Of a DNA stretch of 64,000 nt, positions 42,947 to 52,432 are shown in pieces. Numbering within the stretch: position 1 is the stretch's first letter; each line of letters begins with the position of its first letter. The DNA comes from Myxococcales bacterium (lineage in GTDB: Bacteria; Myxococcota_A; Polyangia; Polyangiales; Ga0077539). Below the pieces are notes generated by a model. It worked only from the letters and a program-made list of their open reading frames with translations. It was not told where the DNA came from and did no database searches. The stretch spans positions 156,728 through 220,727 of the forward strand of contig JAEUKH010000050.1 in NCBI GenBank assembly GCA_016792845.1, given 5' to 3'. The position numbers and the translations under genes were made by a program.

Positions 42947-43921
42947 TCATGCTCGGGGCGGGGCCTTGCGTTGCAGCGTCACCAAGGGGCTCTCGGGGGC
43001 CTCGGGCTGCACCGTGCTGTGGGCGATCGCATGCTCGGCCCTCAGCCGCTCGGCCACCCGCGACGCGACCTCGACGCCGTGGGCCCCGGGCGCCAGCACC
43101 ACATGCACCGTGGCCGCGGCGAGGGTGTCGGCGAGGGCCCACACATGGAGGTCGTGAAACCCCGCCACGCCCGGCGTCTCGCGCACGGTCTTCTCGACCG
43201 CGAGCACGTCGATGTGGGCCGGGGCGCTCTCCATCAAGACGCCCGCGGTCTCGGCCAGAAGCCGCCACGCGCTCCGCAAGACCAGGAGCGAGATGGCCAC
43301 CGAGACGAGGGGGTCTGACCATCGCCAGCCCTTCCACGCGATGAGGCCGCCTGCGACCATGGCCGCCACCGAGCCCGCGGCGTCGCTGACGACGTGCGCG
43401 AGGGCCGCGCGGGTGTTGGCGTTCTGGGCCTCGCCGCCGCGCGAGAGCACCCACGCCGACGCGAGGTTGACCAAGAGCCCCACGAAGGCCACCCCGAGCA
43501 GCGCCCGGCCCTGAATCTCGGGCGGGCTCTGCCAACGACTCAGCGCCTCTTTGACGATCCAGAGCGAGCTCCCCGCGAGGGCGATGCCGTTCACAAACGC
43601 GGCGAGGGTCTCTGCGCGGCGGTACCCGTAGGTCTGCCGCGGCGTGCGCGGGCGCGTGGCCATGCGTTGGGCCATCACCGCCAGCAAGAGCGCCCCCGCG
43701 TCGGTGAGCATGTGCACCGCGTCTGACAAGAGCGCGAGGCTGTGGGTCAAGACGCCCGCCACCGCCTCGACGCCGAGAAAGCCCGCCGTCAACCCGAAGG
43801 CCACCCAAAGACGCCGCGTCGGCGCCGCGCGAAGCTCGGCCCCGTGGTCGTGACCGTCGTGGTCGTGACCGTCGTGACCGTGGCCGTGGTCGTGGTGACT
43901 GTGGTCGTGGTGGTCGTGCAT
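42947..43921 (-). CDS. CDF family cation (Zn/Co/Cd) efflux transporter
   Basis: 324 aa. Starts with a His/Asp-rich tail (MHDHHDHSHHDHGHGHDGHD) typical of zinc-handling CDF proteins, then six TM helices with the HMLTDAGALLLAV and LVSDAAGSVAA metal-site motifs, and a C-terminal cytoplasmic ferredoxin-like domain (LHVWALADTLAAATVHV). Exports divalent cations with proton exchange. Confidence 0.92.
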   Translation of the reverse strand: MHDHHDHSHHDHGHGHDGHDHDGHDHGAELRAAPTRRLWVAFGLTAGFLGVEAVAGVLTHSLALLSDAVHMLTDAGALLLAVMAQRMATRPRTPRQTYGYRRAETLAAFVNGIALAGSSLWIVKEALSRWQSPPEIQGRALLGVAFVGLLVNLASAWVLSRGGEAQNANTRAALAHVVSDAAGSVAAMVAGGLIAWKGWRWSDPLVSVAISLLVLRSAWRLLAETAGVLMESAPAHIDVLAVEKTVRETPGVAGFHDLHVWALADTLAAATVHVVLAPGAHGVEVASRVAERLRAEHAIAHSTVQPEAPESPLVTLQRKAPPRA

Positions 43922-43977
43922 GGCGTGACGCGGCGTACTTGCAACCGTGCCACAGAGCGGCCTCAGGGCGCGACCTC

Positions 43978-44859
43978 TCAGCGTACGAAGTACACCCGAG
44001 CCTGGCGCATCGTGCTGCCGCCGCGTTGATCTCTCAGCACCACCCAACACTCGGTCTCGCCCGGCACCCGCGCGGGGGTCAGCCGTGCGGTCAGCGCCCG
44101 GAGCTCGCCCGGAGCGGCCACGTCGCGCGGTCGCGAGAGGCTCCCCTCGGTGATGTAGAAGCTCGCCATCAGGGCCTCGCGCGCGCCGTCAGCGCCCAGC
44201 TCGCTCGCGCCCGCGGCGGGCCCCACCGCGACGGTCAGCGCGGGGCAGTCTCGATCACACGCGGCGCCGACATGAATCGTTGACATAGAGTCAACAGGTT
44301 GCGGCGCTTCGCCGTCGAGGCCCAGCGTGAAGGCGTCGATCGCGGGGGCGCTGAGGTTGGCATCGCGCCCTACAACGATCGTATGAACGGCCTCGAAGCC
44401 AGGCGCGACGGGGCACTGATAGCGGCCCTCATGAAGTGTTGACGGAGTGTCAAAACATGCGATCACCCAGAGCCAGCGCTGGCCCGCACTGGGGAGCGCC
44501 GAGGCGGCCACAGAGACGATGTCTTGCGCGAAGCCTTCAATGAGATCGGCGCCCTCGGCGGGCTCGGCGCAGCGCCGCGGGTCGAGGGTCTCGTCGGGGT
44601 CGCAGAGGCGCCAGCGGAGGTGCACCGGGCGCAGCGGTGTGGGCGAATAGAGCCGGGCCCTGAGTTGCATCGGCGCGGGTCGGGCGAGCCCGGGCGGGCC
44701 CTCGATGGTGACGACCCTGAGGCTGTCGAGGCGCCACGCGGGGTCGAGGCTGTCGGTGCAGGCGGCGAGGCAAAGAGCGGCGAGGGCGAGGCGCCGGGGG
44801 CGTCGCGGTGGGGGGTGTACCGGTTCGGGGTGACGGTGGTATGCGATGGGCGCGATCAT
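43978..44859 (-). CDS. Lipoprotein of unknown function
   Basis: 293 aa. ATG 44859 leads to a Pro/Arg stretch and a signal ending LAACTDS. Mature part has paired cysteines (LCDPDETLDPRRC; ACFDTP; ACDRDC) and beta-rich sequence, so probably a disulfide-stabilised periplasmic or surface protein. Family not recognised. Head-to-head with hutH with 5' ends overlapping by two bases. Contains two TTGAC-N5-GTCAA palindromes (44280, 44439). Confidence 0.55.
   Translation of the reverse strand: MIAPIAYHRHPEPVHPPPRRPRRLALAALCLAACTDSLDPAWRLDSLRVVTIEGPPGLARPAPMQLRARLYSPTPLRPVHLRWRLCDPDETLDPRRCAEPAEGADLIEGFAQDIVSVAASALPSAGQRWLWVIACFDTPSTLHEGRYQCPVAPGFEAVHTIVVGRDANLSAPAIDAFTLGLDGEAPQPVDSMSTIHVGAACDRDCPALTVAVGPAAGASELGADGAREALMASFYITEGSLSRPRDVAAPGELRALTARLTPARVPGETECWVVLRDQRGGSTMRQARVYFVR
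44280..44294. repeat. TTGAC-N5-GTCAA palindrome, copy 4
   Basis: TTGACATAGAGTCAA in the lipoprotein gene opposite hutH. Confidence 0.9.
44439..44453. repeat. TTGAC-N5-GTCAA palindrome, copy 5
   Basis: TTGACGGAGTGTCAA in the same lipoprotein gene, 159 bases from copy 4. Confidence 0.9.
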
Positions 44860-46408
44860 GGCGAATCCGGTGTTGCTTGGCGAGTCGGTCTCTCTCGATG
44901 ACCTTGTGGCGGTGGCGCGGCGGGGGCGCGCGGTGCAGCTCTCTGACGAGGCCCGCGCGCGGATGAGCCGCTCGCGCGCTGCGATCGACGCGGTGACCGA
45001 CGGGGGCGCCGACGCGCCGCGGGTGTACGGGGTGAACACGGGCTTCGGGGCCCTCGCCGAGACGCGGATCTCTCCCGGTGATGTGCGTACGTTGCAGCAC
45101 AACCTCTTGCGGAGCCACGCGTGCGGGTTGGGGGCTCCGCTCAGCGACGACCTCGTGCGGGCGATGATGTTTCTTCGGGCGCAGGTGTTGGCGTTGGGCT
45201 TCTCGGGGGTGCGGCCGGTGGTGGTCGAGACCCTGGTGGCGATGCTGAACGCGGGGGTTCACCCGGTGATCCCGTCTCAAGGGAGCGTCGGGGCTTCGGG
45301 CGATCTCGCGCCCCTCGCGCACCTCGCGTTGGTGCTCATCGGCGAGGGCGACGCGCAGGTCGACGGGGTGCTGATGGCGGGCGCCGAGGCGCTGCGCCTC
45401 AAGGGCATCGCGCCCCTCGCGTTGGGGGCCAAAGAGGGCCTCTCGCTCATCAACGGCACGCAGTTCATGCTGGCCCACGCGGTGCTGCTCCTCGACGACG
45501 CGCGGGCCCTCGCGCGGCACGCCGACCTCGCCGGGGCGATGTCGCTCGAAGCCCTGAAGGGCAGCGGGGCGCCCTTTGATGAGCGGGTGATCGCGGTGCG
45601 TCCGCACCCGGGCGCCCTGACCGTGGCGGCGAACCTCAGGGCGGTGCTGGGGCAGAGCGAGATCGCTGAGAGTCATCGCAACTGTGGCAAGGTGCAAGAC
45701 CCCTACTCGCTGCGCTGCATGCCGCAGGTGCACGGGGCCTCGCGCGACGCCTTCGACTGGTGCGACGCGGTGTTCGCCCGCGAGGTCAACAGCGTCACCG
45801 ACAACCCCTTGGTCTTCTTGGGCGAGGGGGTTCACCCCGACGTGGTGTCGGGCGGCAATTTCCACGGGCAGCCGCTGGCCCTCGCGCTCGATTTGATGGC
45901 CATGGCCGTGGCCGAGCTGGCCAACATCAGCGAGCGCCGCATCGAGCAGCTCGTCAACCCCGCGCTCTCGTCGGGCTTGCCGCCCTTTCTCGCGCCCAAC
46001 ACGGGCCTCGACTCGGGCTTCATGATCGCCCAGGTCACCGCCGCGGCCCTGGTGAACGAGAACAAGACCCTCTGTCACCCGTCGAGCGTCGACAGCATCC
46101 CGTCGAGCGCGGGGCGCGAAGACCACGTCTCGATGGGCGCCACCGGCGCGACGAAATGCGCCCGGGTGGTGCAGAACGTGCGGGCGGGCCTGGCCATCGA
46201 GCTCCTCGTGGCCGCCCAGGGGGTCGACGTGCGTCGGCCGCTCAAGCCCGGTCGCGGCGTCGCGGCGGCCCACGCCGTGCTGCGCGGCGAGATCGCGACC
46301 CTCGAAGGCGATCGCACCCTCGCGCCCGACATCCAGCGGGCCATCGCGCTGGTGGCGTCGGGGCGTCTTTTGCGCGCCGCCGAGACCGTGACGGGCCCCC
46401 TCGGCTGA
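44858..46408 (+). CDS. hutH: Histidine ammonia-lyase
   Basis: 516 aa. Deaminates histidine to urocanate. The MIO prosthetic-group triad Ala146-Ser147-Gly148 is in GSVGASGDLAPLAHLA; LLRSHACGLG carries the His expected in HALs rather than phenylalanine/tyrosine lyases. No other hut gene in the window. ATG 44858 used; the earlier ATG 44846 is also possible. The next gene's ATG overlaps the stop (TGATG). Confidence 0.94.
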   Translation: MANPVLLGESVSLDDLVAVARRGRAVQLSDEARARMSRSRAAIDAVTDGGADAPRVYGVNTGFGALAETRISPGDVRTLQHNLLRSHACGLGAPLSDDLVRAMMFLRAQVLALGFSGVRPVVVETLVAMLNAGVHPVIPSQGSVGASGDLAPLAHLALVLIGEGDAQVDGVLMAGAEALRLKGIAPLALGAKEGLSLINGTQFMLAHAVLLLDDARALARHADLAGAMSLEALKGSGAPFDERVIAVRPHPGALTVAANLRAVLGQSEIAESHRNCGKVQDPYSLRCMPQVHGASRDAFDWCDAVFAREVNSVTDNPLVFLGEGVHPDVVSGGNFHGQPLALALDLMAMAVAELANISERRIEQLVNPALSSGLPPFLAPNTGLDSGFMIAQVTAAALVNENKTLCHPSSVDSIPSSAGREDHVSMGATGATKCARVVQNVRAGLAIELLVAAQGVDVRRPLKPGRGVAAAHAVLRGEIATLEGDRTLAPDIQRAIALVASGRLLRAAETVTGPLG

Positions 46409-47169
46409 TGGCCCCGGGCACCCTCGCAGCCCTCTGTTTTGCAGCACTCTCTGCGGGCACCATCGACGCCATGGCGGGCGGCGGGGGGCTCATCACGGTG
46501 CCCGCCCTCTTCGCCGCGGGGCTGCCCCCGACCCTGGTGTTCGGCACCAACAAGGCGCAGAGCAGCTTCGGCTCCTTCGCGGCCTTGTGGCGCTTCTGGC
46601 GCGCGGGCTTGATCGTGAAGGCGCAGTTCGCGGGGGCCTTCGCGGCGGGCTTCGTCGGCTCGCTCTGCGGCGCGCGGCTCGTCTTGGTGGTGCCGAACGC
46701 GGTGCTGCGCCCCGTGGTGCTGGTCTTGCTCGTGATGGTGGCCGCGCTCTTGGCCTTTCGGCGCGAACAAAGCCCCCGCGCGCTCGACCTCGCGCCCGCC
46801 CAGGTGTCGCGTCGGGCGGCGCTCATCGCCGCGTCGGTGGGGGCCTACGACGGCTTCTTCGGCCCGGGCACGGGCACCTTCCTCATCATGGCCCGGGCGC
46901 GCTTCCTCGGTGACACGCTCAAGCGCGCGAGCGCCAACGCGAAGGTGGTGAATTTTGCATCAAACCTCGCGGCCTTGTGCGTCTTCGCGCTGAAGGGCGT
47001 GGTCTTGTGGCGGGTGGCCCTGCCCATGGCGGCGGCGCAGTTCGTGGGCGGGCTCCTCGGGGCGCGGCTCACCGTCCAAGGGGGCGATCGTTGGGTGCGC
47101 CGGGCGGTGCTCGGGGTGGTGGCCGCGCTGGTCTGTAAGCTGGCTTACGACCTCGCGCCGCGGTCGTGA
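46408..47169 (+). CDS. TauE/SafE family sulfite-exporter-like permease
   Basis: 253 aa, about 8 TM helices. N-terminal GTIDAMAGGGGLITVPAL and the FGTNKAQSSFGS motif, then FFGPGTGTFLI in the repeat half, are the family signature. Substrate unknown (family members export sulfite, sulfoacetate or other anions). ATG overlaps the hutH stop; co-transcribed with hutH. Confidence 0.88.
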   Translation: MAPGTLAALCFAALSAGTIDAMAGGGGLITVPALFAAGLPPTLVFGTNKAQSSFGSFAALWRFWRAGLIVKAQFAGAFAAGFVGSLCGARLVLVVPNAVLRPVVLVLLVMVAALLAFRREQSPRALDLAPAQVSRRAALIAASVGAYDGFFGPGTGTFLIMARARFLGDTLKRASANAKVVNFASNLAALCVFALKGVVLWRVALPMAAAQFVGGLLGARLTVQGGDRWVRRAVLGVVAALVCKLAYDLAPRS

Positions 47170-47171
47170 AA

Positions 47172-47202
47172 TTGGCGTCGCGCCGCGGGGGCTTGCTAAG
47201 TG
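47172..47202 (+). promoter_or_regulatory. Weak candidate promoter for DUF4388 gene
   Basis: TTGGCG (47172) and TAAGTG (47197), 19-base spacer, TG just upstream of the -10, 8 bases before GTG 47210. Very close to the start codon, so a leaderless or mistaken call is possible. Confidence 0.25.
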
Positions 47203-47209
47203 CTGGGGG

Positions 47210-47728
47210 GTGACCCTCTCGCTCCCCGTCTCACTGGCCGAGACCACCTTGGGCGACCTCTTGGCGACCTGTTATCGCGCCCACATCGACGGCACGCTGT
47301 GCATCGTCGAGGTGAGCGCCGAGCACAAAGTTCACCTCCGCAAAGGGCAGGTCCTGGCGGTCGAGTGCGCGCGCCCGACGCCCCGCTTCGGCGACGTGGT
47401 GGTGGCCGCCGGGGTCAGCGCGCGGGCCGTGGTCGAAGAGGCCCAAAGCGACGGTCAGCGCCGCGGGTGGCGCATCGGGCAGTCGCTGGTGGGGCATCGG
47501 GTGCTCTCGCCGAACGAGCGCGACCGCGTGCTCGACGCGCAACGCGCGCACCGCCTCGCCAACCTGTTTCTCGTGCGCGAAGGGCGGGTCGCCCTCGGGA
47601 GCATGCAGACGCTCCCGCCTGGCGCCGCCGAGCGGCCGCCGATGGAGCCTGGGTCTGTGTTCTACGGTCGTCCGAGGGCGCGCGACGGGCTCACCGCCGA
47701 GGCCAGCGCGTGGGGCCTCGGCGACTGA
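47210..47728 (+). CDS. DUF4388 (PATAN-like) protein
   Basis: 172 aa. N-terminal LGDLLATCYRAHIDGTLCIV...HLRKGQVLAVE is the DUF4388 core found in many myxobacterial signalling proteins and response regulators. No receiver or kinase domain here. The tail is Pro-rich. GTG start. Convergent with the NtrC-like regulator gene. Confidence 0.7.
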   Translation: MTLSLPVSLAETTLGDLLATCYRAHIDGTLCIVEVSAEHKVHLRKGQVLAVECARPTPRFGDVVVAAGVSARAVVEEAQSDGQRRGWRIGQSLVGHRVLSPNERDRVLDAQRAHRLANLFLVREGRVALGSMQTLPPGAAERPPMEPGSVFYGRPRARDGLTAEASAWGLGD

Positions 47729-47736
47729 ACCGCCAT

Positions 47737-49149
47737 TCAGTTCGAGGCGGCCTCGTCGTGCTCGCCCTCGCCCTCGCCCTCGCCGGTGGCGCGCTCGCGG
47801 GCGAAGAGCCGCGAGAGGGTGCGCCGGTCGATGCCGAGCACCTCGGCGGCGCGGGTCTTGTTGCCGCCGGTGTGCTGCAACACCCGGTCGATGTACCGCC
47901 GCTCGACCACCGAGAGGGTGGGCCAGTCGGTGTCGAGCCCGTCGGTGGGGTGGGCCTTGGCGTCGGCGTGCCGAAGGGCGTTGGGCAGGTCGTCTTTCAA
48001 GATCACGTTGCCGCGCGCCAAGAGCATCGCGCGCTCGACGGTCTGGGCGAGCTCGCGCACGTTGCCGGGCCAGTCGTAGTCGAGCAAGATCTGCCGCGCG
48101 TCGCCCGCCAGCATCGGGGCCGAGCGCCCGAGGAGCGCCGCGTAGTGCTGTAAAAAATGCTCGACCAGGAGGGGCACGTCTTCGCGCCGGGCCGAGAGCG
48201 GCGGCACCTGCACGGTGACCACCTGCAAGCGAAAGAGCAGGTCTTCGCGGAAGTCACCGCGGGCCACCTCGCGGGTCAGGTCGGCCCGGGTCGCCGTCAC
48301 GAGGCGGGTGTCGATCCCGATGGGCTGCTGGCTCCCGACGTGGCGAACGGCCTTCTCTTCGAGCACCTTGCGAAGAAGCGCCTGTACCTTCGGGGGCATC
48401 GCCTCAAGGTCGTCGATGAAGAGCGTGCCCTCGTGGGCCTCTTCGAAGAGGCTCCGCTTGCCGCCGGGGATGCCCGGCACCGCGCCCGCCTCGTAGCCGA
48501 AGAGCTCGTGGGTGAGCACCGCCTCGGGCAGCGTCGCGCACGACACCGAGAGGAAGGGCCCCGCGCGGCCCGAGCGCTGATGGATGGTGCGCGCGAGCAG
48601 CTCCTTGCCCGTGCCCGCCTCGCCCACGAGGAGCACCGGCGCGGTGGTCGGCGCGACCTGGGCGACGACCTTGTAGACGTTCAGCATCGCGGGCGAGGTG
48701 CCCACCAGCTGCGGGTCGCCCGGGCGCTGCGTCGGGCGCTGCTGCTGCTGCCGCAGGGCCGCGTTCTCGAGCTGCAACCGACGCCACTCTGAAGCGCGCA
48801 ACACCAAGAGCTTGAGCCGCGTGAGGTCGACCGGCCGCGGCAGGTAGTCGTAGGCGCCCAAGGTCAGCAGGTCGAGGGCCCCCTCGGCGTTGGCGTAGGC
48901 GGTGAAAATCACCACCGGGGTCAGCGGGCTCTGCGCACGAGCTGCGGCGAGCACGTCGCGGCCGCCCACCCGGGGCATCTGGAGGTCGCTGAGGATGATG
49001 TCAAAAGTCGTGAGGTCGAAGGCGAGGGCCTCGTCGCCGTCAGTGGCCTCGACGACCTGGTGCCCCACCCCGCGCAGGGTGCGGGCCATGATCGCCCGCG
49101 CGTCATCGTCATCATCGACCAGAAGAACCCGAACTGTCACATCACGCAT
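47737..49149 (-). CDS. NtrC-family response regulator with altered GAFTGA loop
   Basis: 470 aa. REC domain (phospho-acceptor Asp in LSDLQMP), AAA+ domain with Walker A GEAGTGKE and Walker B GTLFIDDL, and Fis-type HTH (VLQHTGGNKTRAAEVLGIDRRTLSRLF). The sigma-54 contact loop that normally reads GAFTGA reads GAVPGI (after HELFGYEA), so it may not remodel sigma-54 holoenzyme. No sensor kinase is adjacent. Start set at MRDVTVRVLLVDDDDD. Confidence 0.9.
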   Translation of the reverse strand: MRDVTVRVLLVDDDDDARAIMARTLRGVGHQVVEATDGDEALAFDLTTFDIILSDLQMPRVGGRDVLAAARAQSPLTPVVIFTAYANAEGALDLLTLGAYDYLPRPVDLTRLKLLVLRASEWRRLQLENAALRQQQQRPTQRPGDPQLVGTSPAMLNVYKVVAQVAPTTAPVLLVGEAGTGKELLARTIHQRSGRAGPFLSVSCATLPEAVLTHELFGYEAGAVPGIPGGKRSLFEEAHEGTLFIDDLEAMPPKVQALLRKVLEEKAVRHVGSQQPIGIDTRLVTATRADLTREVARGDFREDLLFRLQVVTVQVPPLSARREDVPLLVEHFLQHYAALLGRSAPMLAGDARQILLDYDWPGNVRELAQTVERAMLLARGNVILKDDLPNALRHADAKAHPTDGLDTDWPTLSVVERRYIDRVLQHTGGNKTRAAEVLGIDRRTLSRLFARERATGEGEGEGEHDEAASN

Positions 49150-49274
49150 GCGGCGACACAGAGCAAAGGTGATGCCGCGCATGGGGTCGCTTTTGCCCCA
49201 GTAAAATCAACAAGTCTGGAAAATCAGGAGTGTCCCAAAAAGGGGCAATGGGGCAGATCTCCCCGGGGCGTGGG

Positions 49275-50276
49275 TCAGCGCGGACCCGCCGACAGGGGGA
49301 GGAGGCCGCTTGTGGGGCTCGTCGCGGGCGCCGCGGGCGCCTCGGTGCTGCCGGGCGACTCGGTGACCACCAGGCTCACTTGCACGCCGATGTTGGCCCC
49401 GTTGGCCGACGGGTGAAACACCAGCTGTTGGTCGAGGGTGGTGACACACTGCCGAAAGAGCGGGTCAAAGGTCGGCGGGGTGATCTCGCTCTGGGTGACC
49501 CGGCCCGAGGGCTCGACCACCAGGCGGAGGGTGAAATCACCCGCGAAGTCGCGTCGGTCGACGAGCACGGCGCCGTAACACGCGTCGATGAGCGAGGTGA
49601 TGTCGGGCACGATCTGCTCGGCCAGCTCGCGGGTGTGGGTGGGCGCGATGGTGCTCGACGGGGTGATGGTCGGGCGCCACGGGCGCGCCACGATGGTCTC
49701 GGGGTTCATCACCTGCACTTCGCCCGGTCGGGCCCGCGGCATCTCGGGGGCCGGAGCGTTCGACGCGCCCACCTCGCCCGAGCGAAACGTAAACGGAAAG
49801 CTCACCAGCGAGGGCGCCCCCATCTGCGGGAAGCGCCGCGAGCGCAGGGCCGAGAAGAGGCACGGCACCATCAGCGACAGCGACGGGTCGGGCGAGCCGA
49901 TGGTCTCGACGTCGCTCACGCCCCCGTCGGGGTTGATGCGCATGAGGGTGATCACCGTGCCGGCGGCCTGGGGCGAGAGCGCCAGGAAGGGGCGATAACA
50001 AGCCCGCACGAGGTCGTTGGTGGTCATCAAGACGGGCTGGGCGGCCTCGGCGGTGACGCCGCCGGTGGGCCCGCGACCGCGGCCGCGACGGGGGATGGGC
50101 AGGCTCGGCGCCTGGGCGTTGGCGGCGTAGGCCGGGCGCGCGACGCGGAGGTTGTTCAGCGTGATCACGCTCCGCTCAGGGGGGCGCGGCACCACCGCAG
50201 GGCGCGTCTGTTGGCGCGAACTGCACGCGGTAAGAACCCCAGCCAAGGCAACCTTCACCCATGCTCGACGACTCAT
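49275..50276 (-). CDS. Lipoprotein with two AgmX/TonB-C-like modules
   Basis: 333 aa. Signal ending LTACSS. Two repeats of a beta-alpha pattern (VITLMRINPDGGVSDVETIG...LVPCLFSALRSRRFPQ and FTLRLVVEPSGRVTQSEI...FRQCVTTLDQQLVFHP) resemble TonB-C/AgmX/PglI C-terminal domains common in myxobacteria. Conserved Cys-x-x-x in helix positions. A role in motility or envelope complexes is inference. Head-to-head with uvrC. Confidence 0.65.
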   Translation of the reverse strand: MSRRAWVKVALAGVLTACSSRQQTRPAVVPRPPERSVITLNNLRVARPAYAANAQAPSLPIPRRGRGRGPTGGVTAEAAQPVLMTTNDLVRACYRPFLALSPQAAGTVITLMRINPDGGVSDVETIGSPDPSLSLMVPCLFSALRSRRFPQMGAPSLVSFPFTFRSGEVGASNAPAPEMPRARPGEVQVMNPETIVARPWRPTITPSSTIAPTHTRELAEQIVPDITSLIDACYGAVLVDRRDFAGDFTLRLVVEPSGRVTQSEITPPTFDPLFRQCVTTLDQQLVFHPSANGANIGVQVSLVVTESPGSTEAPAAPATSPTSGLLPLSAGPR

Positions 50277-50328
50277 TGCGCCGCAACAATGCCAGACCCC
50301 CACCCCTGAAGGGAACCTCCCACAAGAT

Positions 50329-52407
50329 ATGACGACCCGCGCCAGAGCGAATACACTCCCGGCGATGCTGGCCGAAGCCGTGCAACTGCGCCTAGAGACC
50401 CTCCCGGCGGGGCCCGGGTGTTATCTCTTTCGCAACAAAAAGGGCGTCGTGGTGTACGTGGGCAAGGCCAAGAGCCTCCGCGCCCGGGTGCGCCAATACT
50501 TTCAGCCCAACAGCTCAGACTATCGGTACTTCATCCCGCTCCTTGAGCGGGTCTTGGGCGACATCGAGACGGTGGTCACGGCCAGTGAGAAAGAGGCCGT
50601 CATCCTCGAAAACTCGCTGATCAAGCAGCACCGACCGAAGTACAACGTCAGGCTCCGCGACGACAAAGACTACCTCTCGGTGCGGCTCGACACCCGGGTG
50701 CCCTGGCCCCGGCTCGAGGTCACCCGGCGCCCCCGGGCAGACGGCGCGGCGTACTTCGGCCCCTACCCCTCGGCCACCGAGGCGCGGCGCACGCTCAAGC
50801 TCATCAATCGCCATTTTCAGCTGCGAACCTGCGATGATACGCAGTTCGCCTCGCGCACCAGGCCGTGCCTCGAGTACCAGATCAAGCGCTGCCCGGGCCC
50901 CTGCGTGATGCCCGTCGACCGCGCCGAGTACGACGCCCAGGTGCGGTACGTTGAGCTCTTTCTGCGGGGCAAGAACGACGAACTCGTCGGCTCCCTCAGC
51001 GAGGCCATGCGGGGCGCCGCGCGGGTGCTCGAATATGAGCGCGCCGGGCGCATCCGCGACCAGATCACCGCCATCCGAAAGGTCACCGAGACCCAAAGGG
51101 TGGCCGCCGTCAGCGACAAAGACCGCGACGTGTTCGGGCTCTATCGCGAGGGCGAGAGCGTGGTGGTGACGCTGCTCCTCGTGCGCGACGGCTTCGTGCG
51201 CGACACCCAGACCAGCACCTTCGGCCGCGCCGAGCTGCCCGACGACGAGCTCGTCGCGCAGCTGTTGGCCTCTCGCTACGATGAGACCGGCGCCACGGTG
51301 CCTGACGAGGTCATCGTGCCCGACGATTTCGAGGGCCGCGAGGGCATGGCCGAGTGGCTCACTGAGCGTCGCGGCGGGCCCTGCGCGGTGGTGGTGCCGA
51401 AGCATCTCGGGTGGCCCGAGGGCGAGCCCGCGCCGGTGCCGGTTCAGCTCCTGTCGCTGGCCGCCGAGAACGCGCAGCACGCCTTCCGAGAGCGCAGGGT
51501 GAAGGTCGCGGGCTCGGTGGTCGCGGCCGAGGCCCTGGCCCGCGCGCTGAACCTCCAAGAGCCGCCCCGCACCATCGAGTGCGTCGACATTTCGCACCAC
51601 GCGGGCGCCGAGACCGTGGGCGCGGTGGTGTGCCTCCGCGACGGCGAGGCGTACAAGAAGAGCTACCGCGGGTACCATGTCAGGAGCGAGCACTCGGGCG
51701 ACGACTACAAGGCCATGTACGAGGTGCTCTCGCGGCGCTTCCGGCGGGGCAAAGAGGGCGAAAAGGGCTGGGAGTTTCCTGATCTGTTCGTGGTCGACGG
51801 GGGCCGCGGGCAGCTCGGCATCGCCGTGGCCGTGATGACCGAGCTCGGCATCGACGACCTGGTGGTGTGCTCGCTCGCCAAAGAGCGCGAAAACGTGCTC
51901 GGCGAGAAGGTCGTCGATCGGGTCTATCAGCCCGGCCGCAAGAACCCCATCACCATGAAAGACAACGGGCCCGCCATCGTGCTCCTGGCCCGCGCCCGCG
52001 ACGAGGCCCACCGCTTCGCGAACAAGGTGCGCGAAGACCTGCACCACAAGAAGCGCCTCCGGAGCGAGCTCGACGGGCTCCCCGGGGTGAGCGCCGCGGT
52101 GCGCACGGCCCTCCTCACCCGCCTCGGTTCGGTCGCGGGCGTGGCCGAGGCCAGCTACGAGCAGCTCGCCCAGACGCCCGGGGTGGGCCCGCGCCGCGCG
52201 CGCACCGTGTACGAGCACTTTCACCCCGGGGTGTCTCAGCTCGCCGAGCCGCGAAGGGGTGACCCCGGCTCCCTCGACGCCGAGGCCTACGACGCCCTGC
52301 CGCCCCCCGAAGACGCCGTCTTGGCCCTCGACCCCGAGGTCGACGCCGACGTGCTCCTCCGCGACGACCCCGCGGGAGATGACGTCACAGTGCACGAAAC
52401 GCCGTAG
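50329..52407 (+). CDS. uvrC: Excinuclease ABC subunit C
   Basis: 692 aa. Makes the dual incisions in nucleotide-excision repair with UvrB. GIY-YIG domain (GPGCYLFRNKKGVVVYVGKAKSLR), UVR motif (about 210-240), RNase H-like endonuclease domain (VVDGGRGQLG) and C-terminal HhH (about 600-660). ATG 50329 has AAGGG upstream and no conserved sequence before it. Confidence 0.95.
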   Translation: MTTRARANTLPAMLAEAVQLRLETLPAGPGCYLFRNKKGVVVYVGKAKSLRARVRQYFQPNSSDYRYFIPLLERVLGDIETVVTASEKEAVILENSLIKQHRPKYNVRLRDDKDYLSVRLDTRVPWPRLEVTRRPRADGAAYFGPYPSATEARRTLKLINRHFQLRTCDDTQFASRTRPCLEYQIKRCPGPCVMPVDRAEYDAQVRYVELFLRGKNDELVGSLSEAMRGAARVLEYERAGRIRDQITAIRKVTETQRVAAVSDKDRDVFGLYREGESVVVTLLLVRDGFVRDTQTSTFGRAELPDDELVAQLLASRYDETGATVPDEVIVPDDFEGREGMAEWLTERRGGPCAVVVPKHLGWPEGEPAPVPVQLLSLAAENAQHAFRERRVKVAGSVVAAEALARALNLQEPPRTIECVDISHHAGAETVGAVVCLRDGEAYKKSYRGYHVRSEHSGDDYKAMYEVLSRRFRRGKEGEKGWEFPDLFVVDGGRGQLGIAVAVMTELGIDDLVVCSLAKERENVLGEKVVDRVYQPGRKNPITMKDNGPAIVLLARARDEAHRFANKVREDLHHKKRLRSELDGLPGVSAAVRTALLTRLGSVAGVAEASYEQLAQTPGVGPRRARTVYEHFHPGVSQLAEPRRGDPGSLDAEAYDALPPPEDAVLALDPEVDADVLLRDDPAGDDVTVHETP

Positions 52408-52432
52408 CGTTGAGGATTGCCCGGACGGTGTC

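Noticed and set aside
42912..43808. Minus-strand open frame in the CDF exporter region
   Set aside because: Another frame of the same strand carries all CDF motifs.
44537..46447. Long minus-strand open frame opposite hutH
   Set aside because: Low-complexity Arg/His composition, overlaps a clear hutH.
49150..49274. Sigma-54 promoter upstream of the NtrC-like gene
   Set aside because: AT-rich stretches are present but no TGGCAC-N5-TTGCA match could be found on the minus strand.
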